A stretch of DNA of 64,000 nt from NCBI RefSeq assembly GCF_002216065.1, contig NZ_CP022282.1, positions 3,286,001-3,350,000 of the forward strand. The letters run 5' to 3'. Below are positions 52,292 to 60,908 of this stretch, in pieces. The first letter of the stretch is position 1. Each line of letters opens with the position of its first letter. The DNA is from Chryseobacterium sp. T16E-39 (lineage in GTDB: Bacteria; Bacteroidota; Bacteroidia; Flavobacteriales; Weeksellaceae). The notes under the pieces were generated by a model. That model ran no database searches. It was not told the DNA's origin and saw nothing but the letters and a program-made list of their open reading frames with translations. The translations under genes were made by a program, and so were the position numbers.

Positions 52292-53215
52292 ATGAAGAAG
52301 TTTTTATTGCTTGTGGGCATTTCGATCCAGATTTTTGTAAATGCTCAGGATATAAAAAAAGATTCGGTAGTTGTAGATACTATAAAACATTGGTCCGTTT
52401 TAGGAAAAAATACCTTAATGTTTAATCAAGCCGCTTTTTCAAATTGGGTTGGTGGGGGAGCTAATAATGTTGGCTGGCTCGCTGGTATTGATTATAACCT
52501 TACATATGAAAAAGATAAGGACCTATGGGAAAATATCATCATCATGGGTTACGGTGAGAATAATACAAAAGGAGTAGGGACGAGGAAAACCCAGGATGTG
52601 CTTAATATATCTACAAATTATGGGCGACAGTTTTCTAAAAGCTGGTATATTTCGTCAGGAGCAAGTTTGCAGTCCCAGTTTTCTGCGGGATACGAGGATG
52701 GAAATAATCCTGAAGCAAAGAAAATCTCCAATTTTATGGCTCCAGGATATTTTAACATGGGTTTGGGGGTTACCTACCGGCCTAACGATAATCTAAGTGT
52801 CACTTTACGTCCTGTCAATGCTAGATGGACTTTTGTTTTAGATACAGACCTTCAGAAAGCTGGGAATTATGGTTTAAAAGCAGATGGAGATAGTTCTTTA
52901 CTGCAATTTGGTTTTTTAGGGAATGCAGTGTATAAAGTGAAGTTGATGGAAAATATTAACCTGACGAATACGGCTTCTGTATTTTCCAACTATCTCGATC
53001 ATCCTGAGAGGTTAGTGTTGGCTTACGGAGCTGTTTTAAATATGAAGATCAACAAATATATTTCTTCTAATATAACAGTTGATGTATTATATGATCATAA
53101 TCAGATTCAGAAGACACAGCTTAAGCAGACTCTAGGAATTGGATTTGCTTATACGGTTAATAATGGGGTAAAACGATCAGATAGAAAGGATAATCAATGG
53201 TGGTTGAAAAAGTAA
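52292..53215 (+). CDS. DUF3078 outer-membrane protein
   Basis: Exported protein of 307 residues from the ATG at 52292 (the in-frame TTG at 52274 is upstream of the signal peptide and next to the -7 element, so rejected). Signal peptide ends NAQ (about 18). The mature part starts KHWSVLGKNTLMFNQAAFSNWVGGGANNVGWLAG, the hallmark of DUF3078, and continues as barrel-like strands with GLGVTYRPNDNLSVTLRP. Function unknown, surface or outer-membrane location expected. Confidence 0.9.
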   Translation: MKKFLLLVGISIQIFVNAQDIKKDSVVVDTIKHWSVLGKNTLMFNQAAFSNWVGGGANNVGWLAGIDYNLTYEKDKDLWENIIIMGYGENNTKGVGTRKTQDVLNISTNYGRQFSKSWYISSGASLQSQFSAGYEDGNNPEAKKISNFMAPGYFNMGLGVTYRPNDNLSVTLRPVNARWTFVLDTDLQKAGNYGLKADGDSSLLQFGFLGNAVYKVKLMENINLTNTASVFSNYLDHPERLVLAYGAVLNMKINKYISSNITVDVLYDHNQIQKTQLKQTLGIGFAYTVNNGVKRSDRKDNQWWLKK

Positions 53216-53236
53216 GATCACAACCTGATAAAAAAC

Positions 53237-53266
53237 AAAAAGCACTTCATTTGAAGTGCTTTTTTT
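53237..53266. terminator. terminator between DUF3078 gene and suf operon
   Basis: A 9-bp stem AGCACTTCA / TGAAGTGCT with A- and T-runs on its sides, used by the convergent transcripts. Confidence 0.9.
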
Positions 53267-53283
53267 GGTATCAATTTATTTTC

Positions 53284-54591
53284 TTAGAATTCAATGTCTA
53301 CTTCTAATTTTTCTGCCAGTAATTTTGAAATTTTCTCTTTTAAAGGTTCAATATCAATATTCTGCATTGCATCATTGGCAAATGCGAATAATAGCAGCGC
53401 CTGAGCTTCTTTTTTAGAGATTCCTCTTGCTCTCAGATAGAATAAAGCGTCTTCATTTAGCTGGCCAACCGTACAGCCATGAGAACATTTTACATCATCG
53501 GCAAAGATCTCCAATTGAGGTTTTGTATCAATGCTTGCCCCTTCACTCAGTAAAACATTATTGTTTTGCTGGTAGGCATTTGTCTTCTGGGCTATTTTAT
53601 CAACGAAAACTTTTCCATTAAATACCCCATGGGCTTTATCTTTAAATATACCCTTGTAGTTTTGATAGCTTTCACAATTAGGCTGATTGTGGTGAACCGC
53701 CGTGTGGTGGTCTACCAACTGATCCTTCCCAATGATTGTGATTCCATTCATGAATGAATTAATATTCTGTCCATTATGAATAAAATCCAGATTGTTTCTT
53801 ACCAGTTTTCCTCCAAAAGAGAAGGTATTTACAGTGGTTAAACTATCTTTTTCCTGTTTTGCAAAAGTATTATCGATAAGATATGATGTATCATTATCAT
53901 TTTGAAGCTTATGCCAATCTGCTTTTGCATTTGGATAAGTAAAGATTTCTGTGACTGAATTGGTCAGTACAAAAGTATCATCAAAATTGTGGTGACTTTC
54001 AATAACTTCCACCTTTGCTCCTTCCTCTACAATAAGTAAATTTCTTGTATTGTAGAACGTGTTTTCTTCCTGGTTTTGAGAAAGATAGAAAACATGGATT
54101 GGTCTTTCAATCACTACATTTTTAGGAACTTTCAGAAAGAAACCATACTTGCAGTAAGCAAGATTTAAATCGGTAAAAGCTGATTTTTCGGCAGCAATTG
54201 TGTTGAAATATTTATCAAAAACTTCTTTGTGTTTCTCATCATTCAAAGCATAGTTGAATGAAAGGAATTCTATATTTTCAATAGAAATCTTTGATAATTC
54301 CTTATGAAGTTTACCATTTACAAAAACGATCCAGTCAAAGTTCTCCTCACCAAGATGCAATTGTTCCAATTGTTCTTTAGTGATATTGTGACCTTCCTTA
54401 GGGAAAAAATTATAGCCCTTTTCTGTGATCTCTTTTAGATTGGTATATTTGTATTCTTCGTCTTTTTTGGTCGGAAAACCAATACCCTCGAACGCTCGAA
54501 GAGCAGATTTTCTATCCTCATCCAGAAATCTGTGACGAAGACTTTCCAAAAACTCATCGTGGTTGTCAATAATTTGATCGTATAAAGCCAT
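53284..54591 (-). CDS. sufD: Fe-S cluster assembly protein SufD
   Basis: Scaffold subunit of the SufBCD complex that builds iron-sulfur clusters. About 435 residues from the ATG at 54591 (MALYDQIIDNHDEF); upstream ATG (54609) and GTG (54612) are in frame, so the start is uncertain by 6-7 residues. Motifs FPTKKDEEYKYTNL (about 43-56), DVKCSHGCTVGQLNEDALFYLRARGI near the C-terminus with the conserved His/Cys. It is the last gene of the suf group, 98 bases or more after sufC. Confidence 0.95.
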   Translation of the reverse strand: MALYDQIIDNHDEFLESLRHRFLDEDRKSALRAFEGIGFPTKKDEEYKYTNLKEITEKGYNFFPKEGHNITKEQLEQLHLGEENFDWIVFVNGKLHKELSKISIENIEFLSFNYALNDEKHKEVFDKYFNTIAAEKSAFTDLNLAYCKYGFFLKVPKNVVIERPIHVFYLSQNQEENTFYNTRNLLIVEEGAKVEVIESHHNFDDTFVLTNSVTEIFTYPNAKADWHKLQNDNDTSYLIDNTFAKQEKDSLTTVNTFSFGGKLVRNNLDFIHNGQNINSFMNGITIIGKDQLVDHHTAVHHNQPNCESYQNYKGIFKDKAHGVFNGKVFVDKIAQKTNAYQQNNNVLLSEGASIDTKPQLEIFADDVKCSHGCTVGQLNEDALFYLRARGISKKEAQALLLFAFANDAMQNIDIEPLKEKISKLLAEKLEVDIEF

Positions 54592-54710
54592 TACTGAAAT
54601 TTCGGCCATCACACCTTTTTTATGTATTTAAAAATTGTATTACTATTTGCGGTTTTTCCGCGTAAACTTTTAGCGAGGATTGATAAAATCTGTACTAAAA
54701 ATATTTCTTC

Positions 54711-55454
54711 TTAATTAAGAAGCCAGTCGTACCCTTTTGCTTCCAATTCTAAAGCAAGAGATTTGTCTCCAGTCTTTATGATTTTCCCGTTAGCAAGAAC
54801 GTGTACAAAGTCTGGTTGAATATAGTTCAGCAATCTTTGATAGTGAGTAATCAAAAGAACTGCATTTCCTTCATTTTTAAAATGGTTTACTCCGTCTGCA
54901 ACGATTCTTAAAGCATCAATATCCAATCCTGAATCCGTTTCATCAAGAATTGCCAATTTAGGATTAAGCATCATCATTTGGAAGATCTCATTTCTTTTCT
55001 TTTCACCTCCTGAAAATCCTTCATTTAGCGATCTAGAAAGAAAGTCTTTTTTAATTCCTAATTTTTCAGACTTTTCACGAATCAGAGCAAGCATTTCTTT
55101 TGCAGGCATTTCCTCTAATCCGTTTGCTTTTCTGTTTTCGTTTAAAGCTGCTTTAATAAAGTTAGTTACAGAAACTCCAGGAATTTCTACAGGATACTGA
55201 AAAGAAAGAAATATTCCTTTATGTGCTCTTTCTTCAGGAGCATCTTCGTTGATGTTTTCACCTTGAAAAATGATTTCCCCTTCAGTAACTTCGTAATCTT
55301 CTTTTCCTGCTATAATAGAGGAAAGCGTCGATTTTCCAGCACCATTAGGTCCCATAATAGCGTGAACCTCACCTGGTTTTATTTCAAGATTAATACCTTT
55401 TAAAATTTGTGCGCCATCCTCAATCCTGGCGTGTAAGTTTTTTATTTCTAACAT
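54711..55454 (-). CDS. sufC: Fe-S cluster assembly ATPase SufC
   Basis: ABC-type ATPase of the SufBCD complex, 247 residues. Walker A GPNGAGKSTLSS (about 35-46), Q-loop LSFQYPVEIPGV, ABC signature LNEGFSGGEKKRNEI (about 142-156) and Walker B LAILDETDSGLDIDALRI; the H-loop is LLITHYQRLL. It follows a GNAT gene by 18 bases, which separates it from sufB. Confidence 0.97.
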   Translation of the reverse strand: MLEIKNLHARIEDGAQILKGINLEIKPGEVHAIMGPNGAGKSTLSSIIAGKEDYEVTEGEIIFQGENINEDAPEERAHKGIFLSFQYPVEIPGVSVTNFIKAALNENRKANGLEEMPAKEMLALIREKSEKLGIKKDFLSRSLNEGFSGGEKKRNEIFQMMMLNPKLAILDETDSGLDIDALRIVADGVNHFKNEGNAVLLITHYQRLLNYIQPDFVHVLANGKIIKTGDKSLALELEAKGYDWLLN

Positions 55455-55472
55455 TTTATTTGCTTAAACAAA

Positions 55473-55979
55473 TTATTTTTGAATTCTATATACTAAACTT
55501 TCCGGCTGATCTGGTACATCATTAAGTTTTCCTGTCTTTTCCATTCCTGCTTTTTCCAATACTTTGATGGAAGCCACATTATCAGGACGAACGACACCGA
55601 AAATTTCCTTTACATTTAAATCATTAAAACCGAAGTCTATAGTTTTTTTTGAAAATTCTGTTGCATATCCCTTTCCCCAGGCTTCTGGAGCAAATCGATA
55701 TCCCAGATTTAATTCTTCTTTTTCTCCATACATTTTAAAGCTTAATCCACCAAAACCTATGATTTCTTCCGGATTTTCCTTTTCTAAAACTGCCCAGGCA
55801 CCAAAATTATTTTGATTCCAATGCTCAAGCATTCTATTAAATGTATTTTTAGCTTTTTCAAGACTCATCGGCCCACTTGGATTATACAAATTGGTTTGCG
55901 GATCTTTATTAATTTCAAAAAATCTTTCAAAATCTTCTTTTTGAGGTTTTCTTAAAATTAATCTTTCCGTAGTTTCCAT
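55473..55979 (-). CDS. GNAT family N-acetyltransferase inside the suf operon
   Basis: RimJ/RimL-type acetyltransferase of 168 residues, with TTERLILRKPQKEDFERFF at the N-terminus and LGYRFAPEAWGKGYATEF (about 90-107) and VRPDNVASIKVLEKAGM (about 129-145), which contain the acetyl-CoA-binding motifs. It acetylates an unknown amine (protein N-terminus or small molecule). It lies between sufB (6 bases) and sufC (18 bases) on the same strand, so it is probably transcribed with them. A link to Fe-S assembly is not known to me. Confidence 0.9.
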   Translation of the reverse strand: METTERLILRKPQKEDFERFFEINKDPQTNLYNPSGPMSLEKAKNTFNRMLEHWNQNNFGAWAVLEKENPEEIIGFGGLSFKMYGEKEELNLGYRFAPEAWGKGYATEFSKKTIDFGFNDLNVKEIFGVVRPDNVASIKVLEKAGMEKTGKLNDVPDQPESLVYRIQK

Positions 55980-55985
55980 TGTAGC

Positions 55986-57434
55986 TTATCCTACTGATCC
56001 TTCTAATGAGATCTCTAATAATTTTTGCGCTTCAATAGCAAACTCCATAGGAAGTTTGTTAAGAACCTCTTTACTGAAACCATTTACGATCAAAGCAATT
56101 GCTCTTTCTGTATCGATCCCTCTTTGATTACAATAGAAAATCTGATCTTCTCCGATTTTTGAGGTTGTAGCCTCATGTTCTAATTGTGCTGTAGGGTCTT
56201 TGATCTCAATATATGGGAAAGTATGTGCACCACATTCATTACCCATCAACAGAGAGTCACACTGAGAGAAATTTCTTGCCCCTTTTGCAGAAGGCATTAC
56301 TTTTACCTGTCCTCTGTAAGAGTTTTGAGATTTTCCTGCAGAAATACCTTTTGAAATAATCGTTGATTTGGTATTTCTTCCGATATGGATCATTTTTGTT
56401 CCGGTATCAGCATATTGGTGATTGTTGGTCACTGCAATAGAGTAGAACTCACCGATGGAGCCATCACCTTTCAAAATACAAGATGGATACTTCCATGTCA
56501 CTGCAGATCCCGTTTCAACCTGAGTCCATGAGATTTTTGCATTTCTCTCACATAAACCTCTTTTTGTGACAAAATTGAATACCCCTCCTTTTCCTTCTTC
56601 ATTACCAGGATACCAGTTTTGAACCGTGGAATATTTAATTTCAGCATTATCCATTGCAATCAGCTCTACAACGGCTGCGTGTAATTGGTTTTCATCTCTT
56701 GACGGTGCTGTACAGCCCTCAAGATAAGAAACGTAGCTTCCTTCGTCTGCAATCACAAGAGTTCTTTCAAACTGTCCTGTTCCTGCCTGATTTATACGGA
56801 AGTAAGTGGAAAGTTCCATTGGGCATCGTACTCCTTTTGGAATATAGCAGAAGCTTCCGTCAGAAAATACTGCAGAGTTTAGAGCAGAATAGAAGTTATC
56901 TCCTCTAGGAACTACTTTTCCTAAATATTTTTTCACCAGGTCAGGGTGATTTTTTATCGCTTCAGAAATAGAACAGAAGATAATTCCTTTTTCTGCTAAA
57001 GTATCCTGGAACGTAGTTTTTACAGAAATAGAGTCGATGACAATATCTACTGCTACTCCCGAAAGTCTTTTTTGTTCCTCGATATTAATTCCTAATTTCT
57101 CAAAAGTTTTCAGTAATTCCGGATCTACTTCATCCAGACTTGCAAGTTCTGGATTCTTCTTTGGAGCTGCATAATAACGGATAGCCTGAAAATCTGGTTT
57201 TTCATATTTAATGTTTGCCCAGGTAGGCTCTACCATTTTAAGCCATATTCTGAAAGACTCCAAACGCCATTCTGTCATCCATTCCGGCTCTTCTTTTTTA
57301 GCAGAAATAGCACGAATGATATCTTCATCTAAACCAATTGGGAAATCTTCGTAATCGATCTTTGTTTCCCAACCGAATTCATACTTTTTATTTTCTAAAT
57401 CGACGCGTAAATCGTCTTCTGTATATTTGCTCAT
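55986..57434 (-). CDS. sufB: Fe-S cluster assembly protein SufB
   Basis: Scaffold subunit of SufBCD, 482 residues. Motifs: [23 protein letters not shown] (about 90-112), [53 protein letters not shown] and FVTKRGLC; the C-terminal region ends [27 protein letters not shown]. Length normal. The gene is 81 bases downstream of the A-type carrier gene, with a short repeat-rich spacer (57435-57515). Confidence 0.97.
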   Translation of the reverse strand: MSKYTEDDLRVDLENKKYEFGWETKIDYEDFPIGLDEDIIRAISAKKEEPEWMTEWRLESFRIWLKMVEPTWANIKYEKPDFQAIRYYAAPKKNPELASLDEVDPELLKTFEKLGINIEEQKRLSGVAVDIVIDSISVKTTFQDTLAEKGIIFCSISEAIKNHPDLVKKYLGKVVPRGDNFYSALNSAVFSDGSFCYIPKGVRCPMELSTYFRINQAGTGQFERTLVIADEGSYVSYLEGCTAPSRDENQLHAAVVELIAMDNAEIKYSTVQNWYPGNEEGKGGVFNFVTKRGLCERNAKISWTQVETGSAVTWKYPSCILKGDGSIGEFYSIAVTNNHQYADTGTKMIHIGRNTKSTIISKGISAGKSQNSYRGQVKVMPSAKGARNFSQCDSLLMGNECGAHTFPYIEIKDPTAQLEHEATTSKIGEDQIFYCNQRGIDTERAIALIVNGFSKEVLNKLPMEFAIEAQKLLEISLEGSVG

Positions 57435-57515
57435 TATTTTTTTTAGATTTCAGATGTTAGATTTCAGATTTCAGACCAGGTCTTTATCTGACATCCAGCA
57501 TCTAATATTTTTTCT
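57435..57515. repeat. short AGATTTCAGA-type tandem repeat in suf spacer
   Basis: The spacer contains several imperfect copies of AGATTTCAGA (about 57444-57478), a word that recurs in intergenic spacers of this type, plus a partly complementary ATCTGACATCCAGCATCTAA. No hairpin strong enough for a terminator is seen. Confidence 0.45.
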
Positions 57516-57845
57516 CTATAGAGAAAAACTTTCTCCACAACCACATGTTCTGGATGCATTAGGATTGTTAAAAACAAATCCTTTTCCGTTCAAACCTCCT
57601 GAATATTCAAGAATTGTACCTGCTAAATAGAGGATAGATTTTTTGTCTACAACGATTTTAACATCATTGTTGACAATAATTTGGTCTGTTTCTGCTTTTT
57701 GGTTGTCAAATTTTAAAACATACTCCAAACCAGAGCATCCTCCACTTTTCACCCCCACTCTTATATAATCTTCAGCAGGGTTAAAGCCTTCTTCCGTCAT
57801 CAACTGGATGGCTTTTAACTTCGCTTGATCTGATACTGTTATCAT
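57516..57845 (-). CDS. A-type iron-sulfur carrier (SufA/IscA family)
   Basis: Fe-S carrier of 109 residues. The three conserved Cys are at SGGCSGLEY (about 44) and near the C-terminus CGCGESFSL (about 103 and 105). It is the first gene of the suf group and its promoter is clear. Whether it is SufA or another A-type carrier cannot be told from sequence alone. Confidence 0.93.
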   Translation of the reverse strand: MITVSDQAKLKAIQLMTEEGFNPAEDYIRVGVKSGGCSGLEYVLKFDNQKAETDQIIVNNDVKIVVDKKSILYLAGTILEYSGGLNGKGFVFNNPNASRTCGCGESFSL

Positions 57846-57873
57846 TGTATTTATTTAGAATGATTTAATCCTG

Positions 57874-57904
57874 CAAAAATACGAACTAATTTCCGCAATC
57901 TCAA
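57874..57904 (-). promoter_or_regulatory. promoter of the suf operon
   Basis: Minus-strand TTG (57902-57904), 20 bases, TATTTTTG (57874-57881): a full Bacteroidetes promoter, 29 bases upstream of the A-type carrier start. Confidence 0.65.
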
Positions 57905-58020
57905 ATTGAAGATATCTATTTTAATGATGCGAATCTTAATAAGATCATAATTCATATGATTATTAGTGTTAAAAAATGTATAAATTTTCTAGTGCAAATT
58001 TAGTGATTCTGTTTTTCATT

Positions 58021-58028
58021 TAACTTTG
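58021..58028 (+). promoter_or_regulatory. -7 promoter element of GLPGLI pair
   Basis: TAACTTTG (TAnnTTTG) 29 bases before the ATG at 58058; no clear -33 TTG. Confidence 0.45.
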
Positions 58029-58057
58029 AATAGTATTTTTTATCTATAAAGAATATT

Positions 58058-58996
58058 ATGAAGAAAAAATTACCGGTCTTTTTTATATTGTTTTTAGCTG
58101 CAATATCTTATGGACAAACCACGCGCTATATATACGAAACCTCAGTGAATCCAGACTCAATTAATCTTGTGACGATGAAAACTGAACGGACTTTTTTGGA
58201 TATTAAAGGAGGTCGGTCGTTATTTATAAGTGAACATAAATTAGTAAAAGATTCACTTGTAAATGTTTTTAAACAGGAAGGTAAGATAGAAAAGAAAGAA
58301 GGAAAAGATTTCTCAAAACTAGGTTTGGGAAAGTTTAATGCTGAATCTTTTTTTGATTATTTTATCATTAAAAATATTGCAGAGCAACAGGTTTTCTATT
58401 ATGATAAAGTGAGAGGAAGACAGATTTACTATCAGGAAGACAGGCCTGTAAAATGGGAAATAACAAATGAGGTTGGAAAACAAAACGGATACCCTGCCCA
58501 GAAAGCAACTGTCGATTTTGGAGGAAGAGTGTGGACGGCATGGTTTACAAAAGACATTAATATTTCCGATGGACCGTACAAATTTTCCGGATTACCGGGG
58601 TTAATTGTAAAGCTTGAAGATGATAAAGGAGATTATAAATTTGATCTTGTCAAAAAAATTAATATTAAGAATTCTTTTGAAGAATCTATAAGCACTGATG
58701 CAAAACAAAGTTCGAGGATTAATTTCCATGGAGATATGGCAGCGTTGGAGTTAGAGTTGAGTAAAACCAAAAGATCAATAGCAGGAACAACCGGAGGGGG
58801 AATGCAAAACTTTGGTGATGGAAAACATGATGGAGGTGGAATGGGCGGAATGCAAGGCGGTGGTCGCCACGGAGGAGGAATGCATAGAGGAGGTATGGGA
58901 ATGAATGGCGGTAATAGCAGCTTCCCAATGCAAAGTTCAGGAACAGAAAATACTTCTTTTAGTGGAGGAAGTCAAAACCCAATTGAATTAAAATAA
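58058..58996 (+). CDS. GLPGLI family protein with Gly/Met/His-rich tail
   Basis: Exported protein of 312 residues: signal peptide ending SYGQ (about 20), a GLPGLI domain (about 25-200) with the signature FSGLPGLIVKLED (about 178-190) and the segment VDFGGRVWTAWFTKDI. After about 240 it has a low-complexity tail of Gly, Met and His (GGMGGMQGGGRHGGGMHRGG), which looks metal-binding or flexible. GLPGLI function is unknown. Tandem with the next paralog, 7 bases apart. Confidence 0.9.
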   Translation: MKKKLPVFFILFLAAISYGQTTRYIYETSVNPDSINLVTMKTERTFLDIKGGRSLFISEHKLVKDSLVNVFKQEGKIEKKEGKDFSKLGLGKFNAESFFDYFIIKNIAEQQVFYYDKVRGRQIYYQEDRPVKWEITNEVGKQNGYPAQKATVDFGGRVWTAWFTKDINISDGPYKFSGLPGLIVKLEDDKGDYKFDLVKKINIKNSFEESISTDAKQSSRINFHGDMAALELELSKTKRSIAGTTGGGMQNFGDGKHDGGGMGGMQGGGRHGGGMHRGGMGMNGGNSSFPMQSSGTENTSFSGGSQNPIELK

Positions 58997-59003
58997 ATTA
59001 CAA

Positions 59004-59861
59004 ATGAAAAAAATAACCCTCATTGCTTTAGTTCTGTCGATGCAAAGTGTTTTTGCACAGGTGAACAGGTTTGTATATCAGGTGACTATGAAACCTGATG
59101 CTGAAAATAAGAGTGATATAAAAACTGAGAATGCGTATTTGGATATCTCACAGGAAAAGTCCGTTTTTTACTCTGAAAATAGAGTGAAAAGAGATTCAAT
59201 TATGCAAAAAACATTTCAAAGTGGAGGAGCGATTAGCTTTAACAGAGACCAGATGGAAGGGCTACGAAGTAATATTAATTACTCAGTAGAAAAAGATAAG
59301 AAGGATCAAAAAATATTTTTTAAAGATAGGTTAGGACGCGATATGTATTCTTATGAGGAAGATCGTCCTTTAACCTGGAAAATACTGCCTGAGACTACAA
59401 AAATCGGAGATTATAAAGTTCAAAAGGCTGAAACCGATTTCGGAGGAAGAAAGTGGACGGCATGGTTTACTACTGATCTTTCCTATCAGGATGGCCCCTA
59501 TAAATTCAATGGACTTCCCGGTTTGATTGTAAAGGTAGAAGATAGTCAGGGAGACTATTCTTTTGATTTAATGAAAAATTATAAGATAGCTGCTTTTCCC
59601 ACAATGAATCAATTTGGGAATATTATTAAAGTTAAAAGAGCCGACTATTTAAAACAACAGAAGAAATTCTTTGAAGATCCAATGTCTTTCATGACTCAGG
59701 GCGGTGGTGGCTTTGCTCAAACCAGAATTGGCGGTGGAGAAAGAGGCGTAACAGGACCAAGAGGTAATGGTGGCAGAAATCCAGCAGATCTTCGAAAGAG
59801 GATGGAGGAAAGGGTGAAGAGTGAGGCAAAGAAAAATAGCAATCCGATAGAATTACCATAA
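59004..59861 (+). CDS. GLPGLI family protein, tandem paralog
   Basis: Exported protein of 285 residues; signal peptide to FAQ (about 19), GLPGLI signature FNGLPGLIVKVED (about 171-183) and TDFGGRKWTAWFTTDL. The C-terminal tail is Gly/Arg-rich (about 230-270) but lacks the Met/His pattern of the upstream copy. The order of conserved segments is the same, so this is a duplication. Ends at a hairpin. Confidence 0.9.
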   Translation: MKKITLIALVLSMQSVFAQVNRFVYQVTMKPDAENKSDIKTENAYLDISQEKSVFYSENRVKRDSIMQKTFQSGGAISFNRDQMEGLRSNINYSVEKDKKDQKIFFKDRLGRDMYSYEEDRPLTWKILPETTKIGDYKVQKAETDFGGRKWTAWFTTDLSYQDGPYKFNGLPGLIVKVEDSQGDYSFDLMKNYKIAAFPTMNQFGNIIKVKRADYLKQQKKFFEDPMSFMTQGGGGFAQTRIGGGERGVTGPRGNGGRNPADLRKRMEERVKSEAKKNSNPIELP

Positions 59862-59862
59862 A

Positions 59863-59900
59863 TAAAAAAATCCCCGGAGAACTTCTTCGGGGATTTTTTT
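59863..59900. terminator. bidirectional terminator
   Basis: Stem AAAAAATCCCCG / CGGGGATTTTTT, loop GAGAACTTCTT; between convergent genes. Confidence 0.92.
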
Positions 59901-59912
59901 ATATTAAATGTC

Positions 59913-60770
59913 TTATTTTAAAAGCTGATTGAATGTATCTCCTTGTCGGATATCACCCGTATTAAAGCCCTTCATAAACCATTCTTTTCTTTGAGCAGAT
60001 GATCCGTGGGTAAAGCTTTCCTGATTTACATATCCCTGCGATCTTTTTTGAATGTTGTCGTCGCCTACAGCTTCTGCAGCATCAATGGCAGATTCAATAT
60101 CACCAGGCTCAAGAATATGTTTCTTATCGTTGGTTCTTTTTGCCCAAAGCCCGGCATAGAAGTCAGCTTGTAATTCTGTCGCTACTGAAACTCTGTTCAT
60201 ATCAGCCTCTGTATATCTTCCGCTTCTTCTAAGCGCATCTACTTTTTGAGTCGTCCCTAAAAGAGTCTGTACATGATGACCTATTTCGTGAGCCAAAACA
60301 TAAGCAACTGTAAATTCTGTTACTTTTGCTCCAAATCTTTGCTGTAATTCATTGAAGAAGCTCATATCCATATATACTTTTTGATCTGCCGGACAGTAAA
60401 AAGGCCCCATGGCAGATTGTGCAGTACCACAGCCGGATTGCGTTGTATTTTCAAAAAGAACAATTTTTGGGGGAGTATAGGTCATTCCATTTTCTTTGAA
60501 AACTTCTGTCCATGTAATGGTATTCCAACCATCCATCATATCCACCATTTCATATATTTTTTTCTCATCTGCATTTAATTCCCTCTGCTCCGTTTGAGTG
60601 GGTGATGACATGCTGCCTGAGCTTAATATGCTGGATGGATCGCCTCCTAAAAAGAAAACAATCGCGGCAATAATTAATGTTCCCAGTCCTCCGCCAACGA
60701 TCATACCACCACTCCCTCCGGAGCCACGGCGGTCTTCAACGTTTCCACCTCTATCGTCTGTCCATTTCAT
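59913..60770 (-). CDS. YpfJ/KPN_02809-type neutral zinc metallopeptidase
   Basis: Membrane-anchored zinc metallopeptidase-like protein of 285 residues. Acidic/Gly N-terminus (MKWTDDRGGNVEDRRG), one hydrophobic helix (about 24-42), then the catalytic domain with HEIGHHVQTLLG (about 165-176), third-ligand region ELQADFYAGLWA (about 205-216), and CGTAQSAMGPFYCPADQKVYMD. Matches the family of predicted neutral zinc metallopeptidases; substrate unknown. Confidence 0.92.
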   Translation of the reverse strand: MKWTDDRGGNVEDRRGSGGSGGMIVGGGLGTLIIAAIVFFLGGDPSSILSSGSMSSPTQTEQRELNADEKKIYEMVDMMDGWNTITWTEVFKENGMTYTPPKIVLFENTTQSGCGTAQSAMGPFYCPADQKVYMDMSFFNELQQRFGAKVTEFTVAYVLAHEIGHHVQTLLGTTQKVDALRRSGRYTEADMNRVSVATELQADFYAGLWAKRTNDKKHILEPGDIESAIDAAEAVGDDNIQKRSQGYVNQESFTHGSSAQRKEWFMKGFNTGDIRQGDTFNQLLK

Positions 60771-60908
60771 AGCAATTTTTTTGTGTATGTAAATTTAAAA
60801 ATTTAAACCATACAATTAAAATGTAATTACAGGAATATCTTGTCAGCTGAAAAATAAAATAAGAGGATTGTAAAATCCTCTTATTAATTTATTTAAATTG
60901 TGATATAA

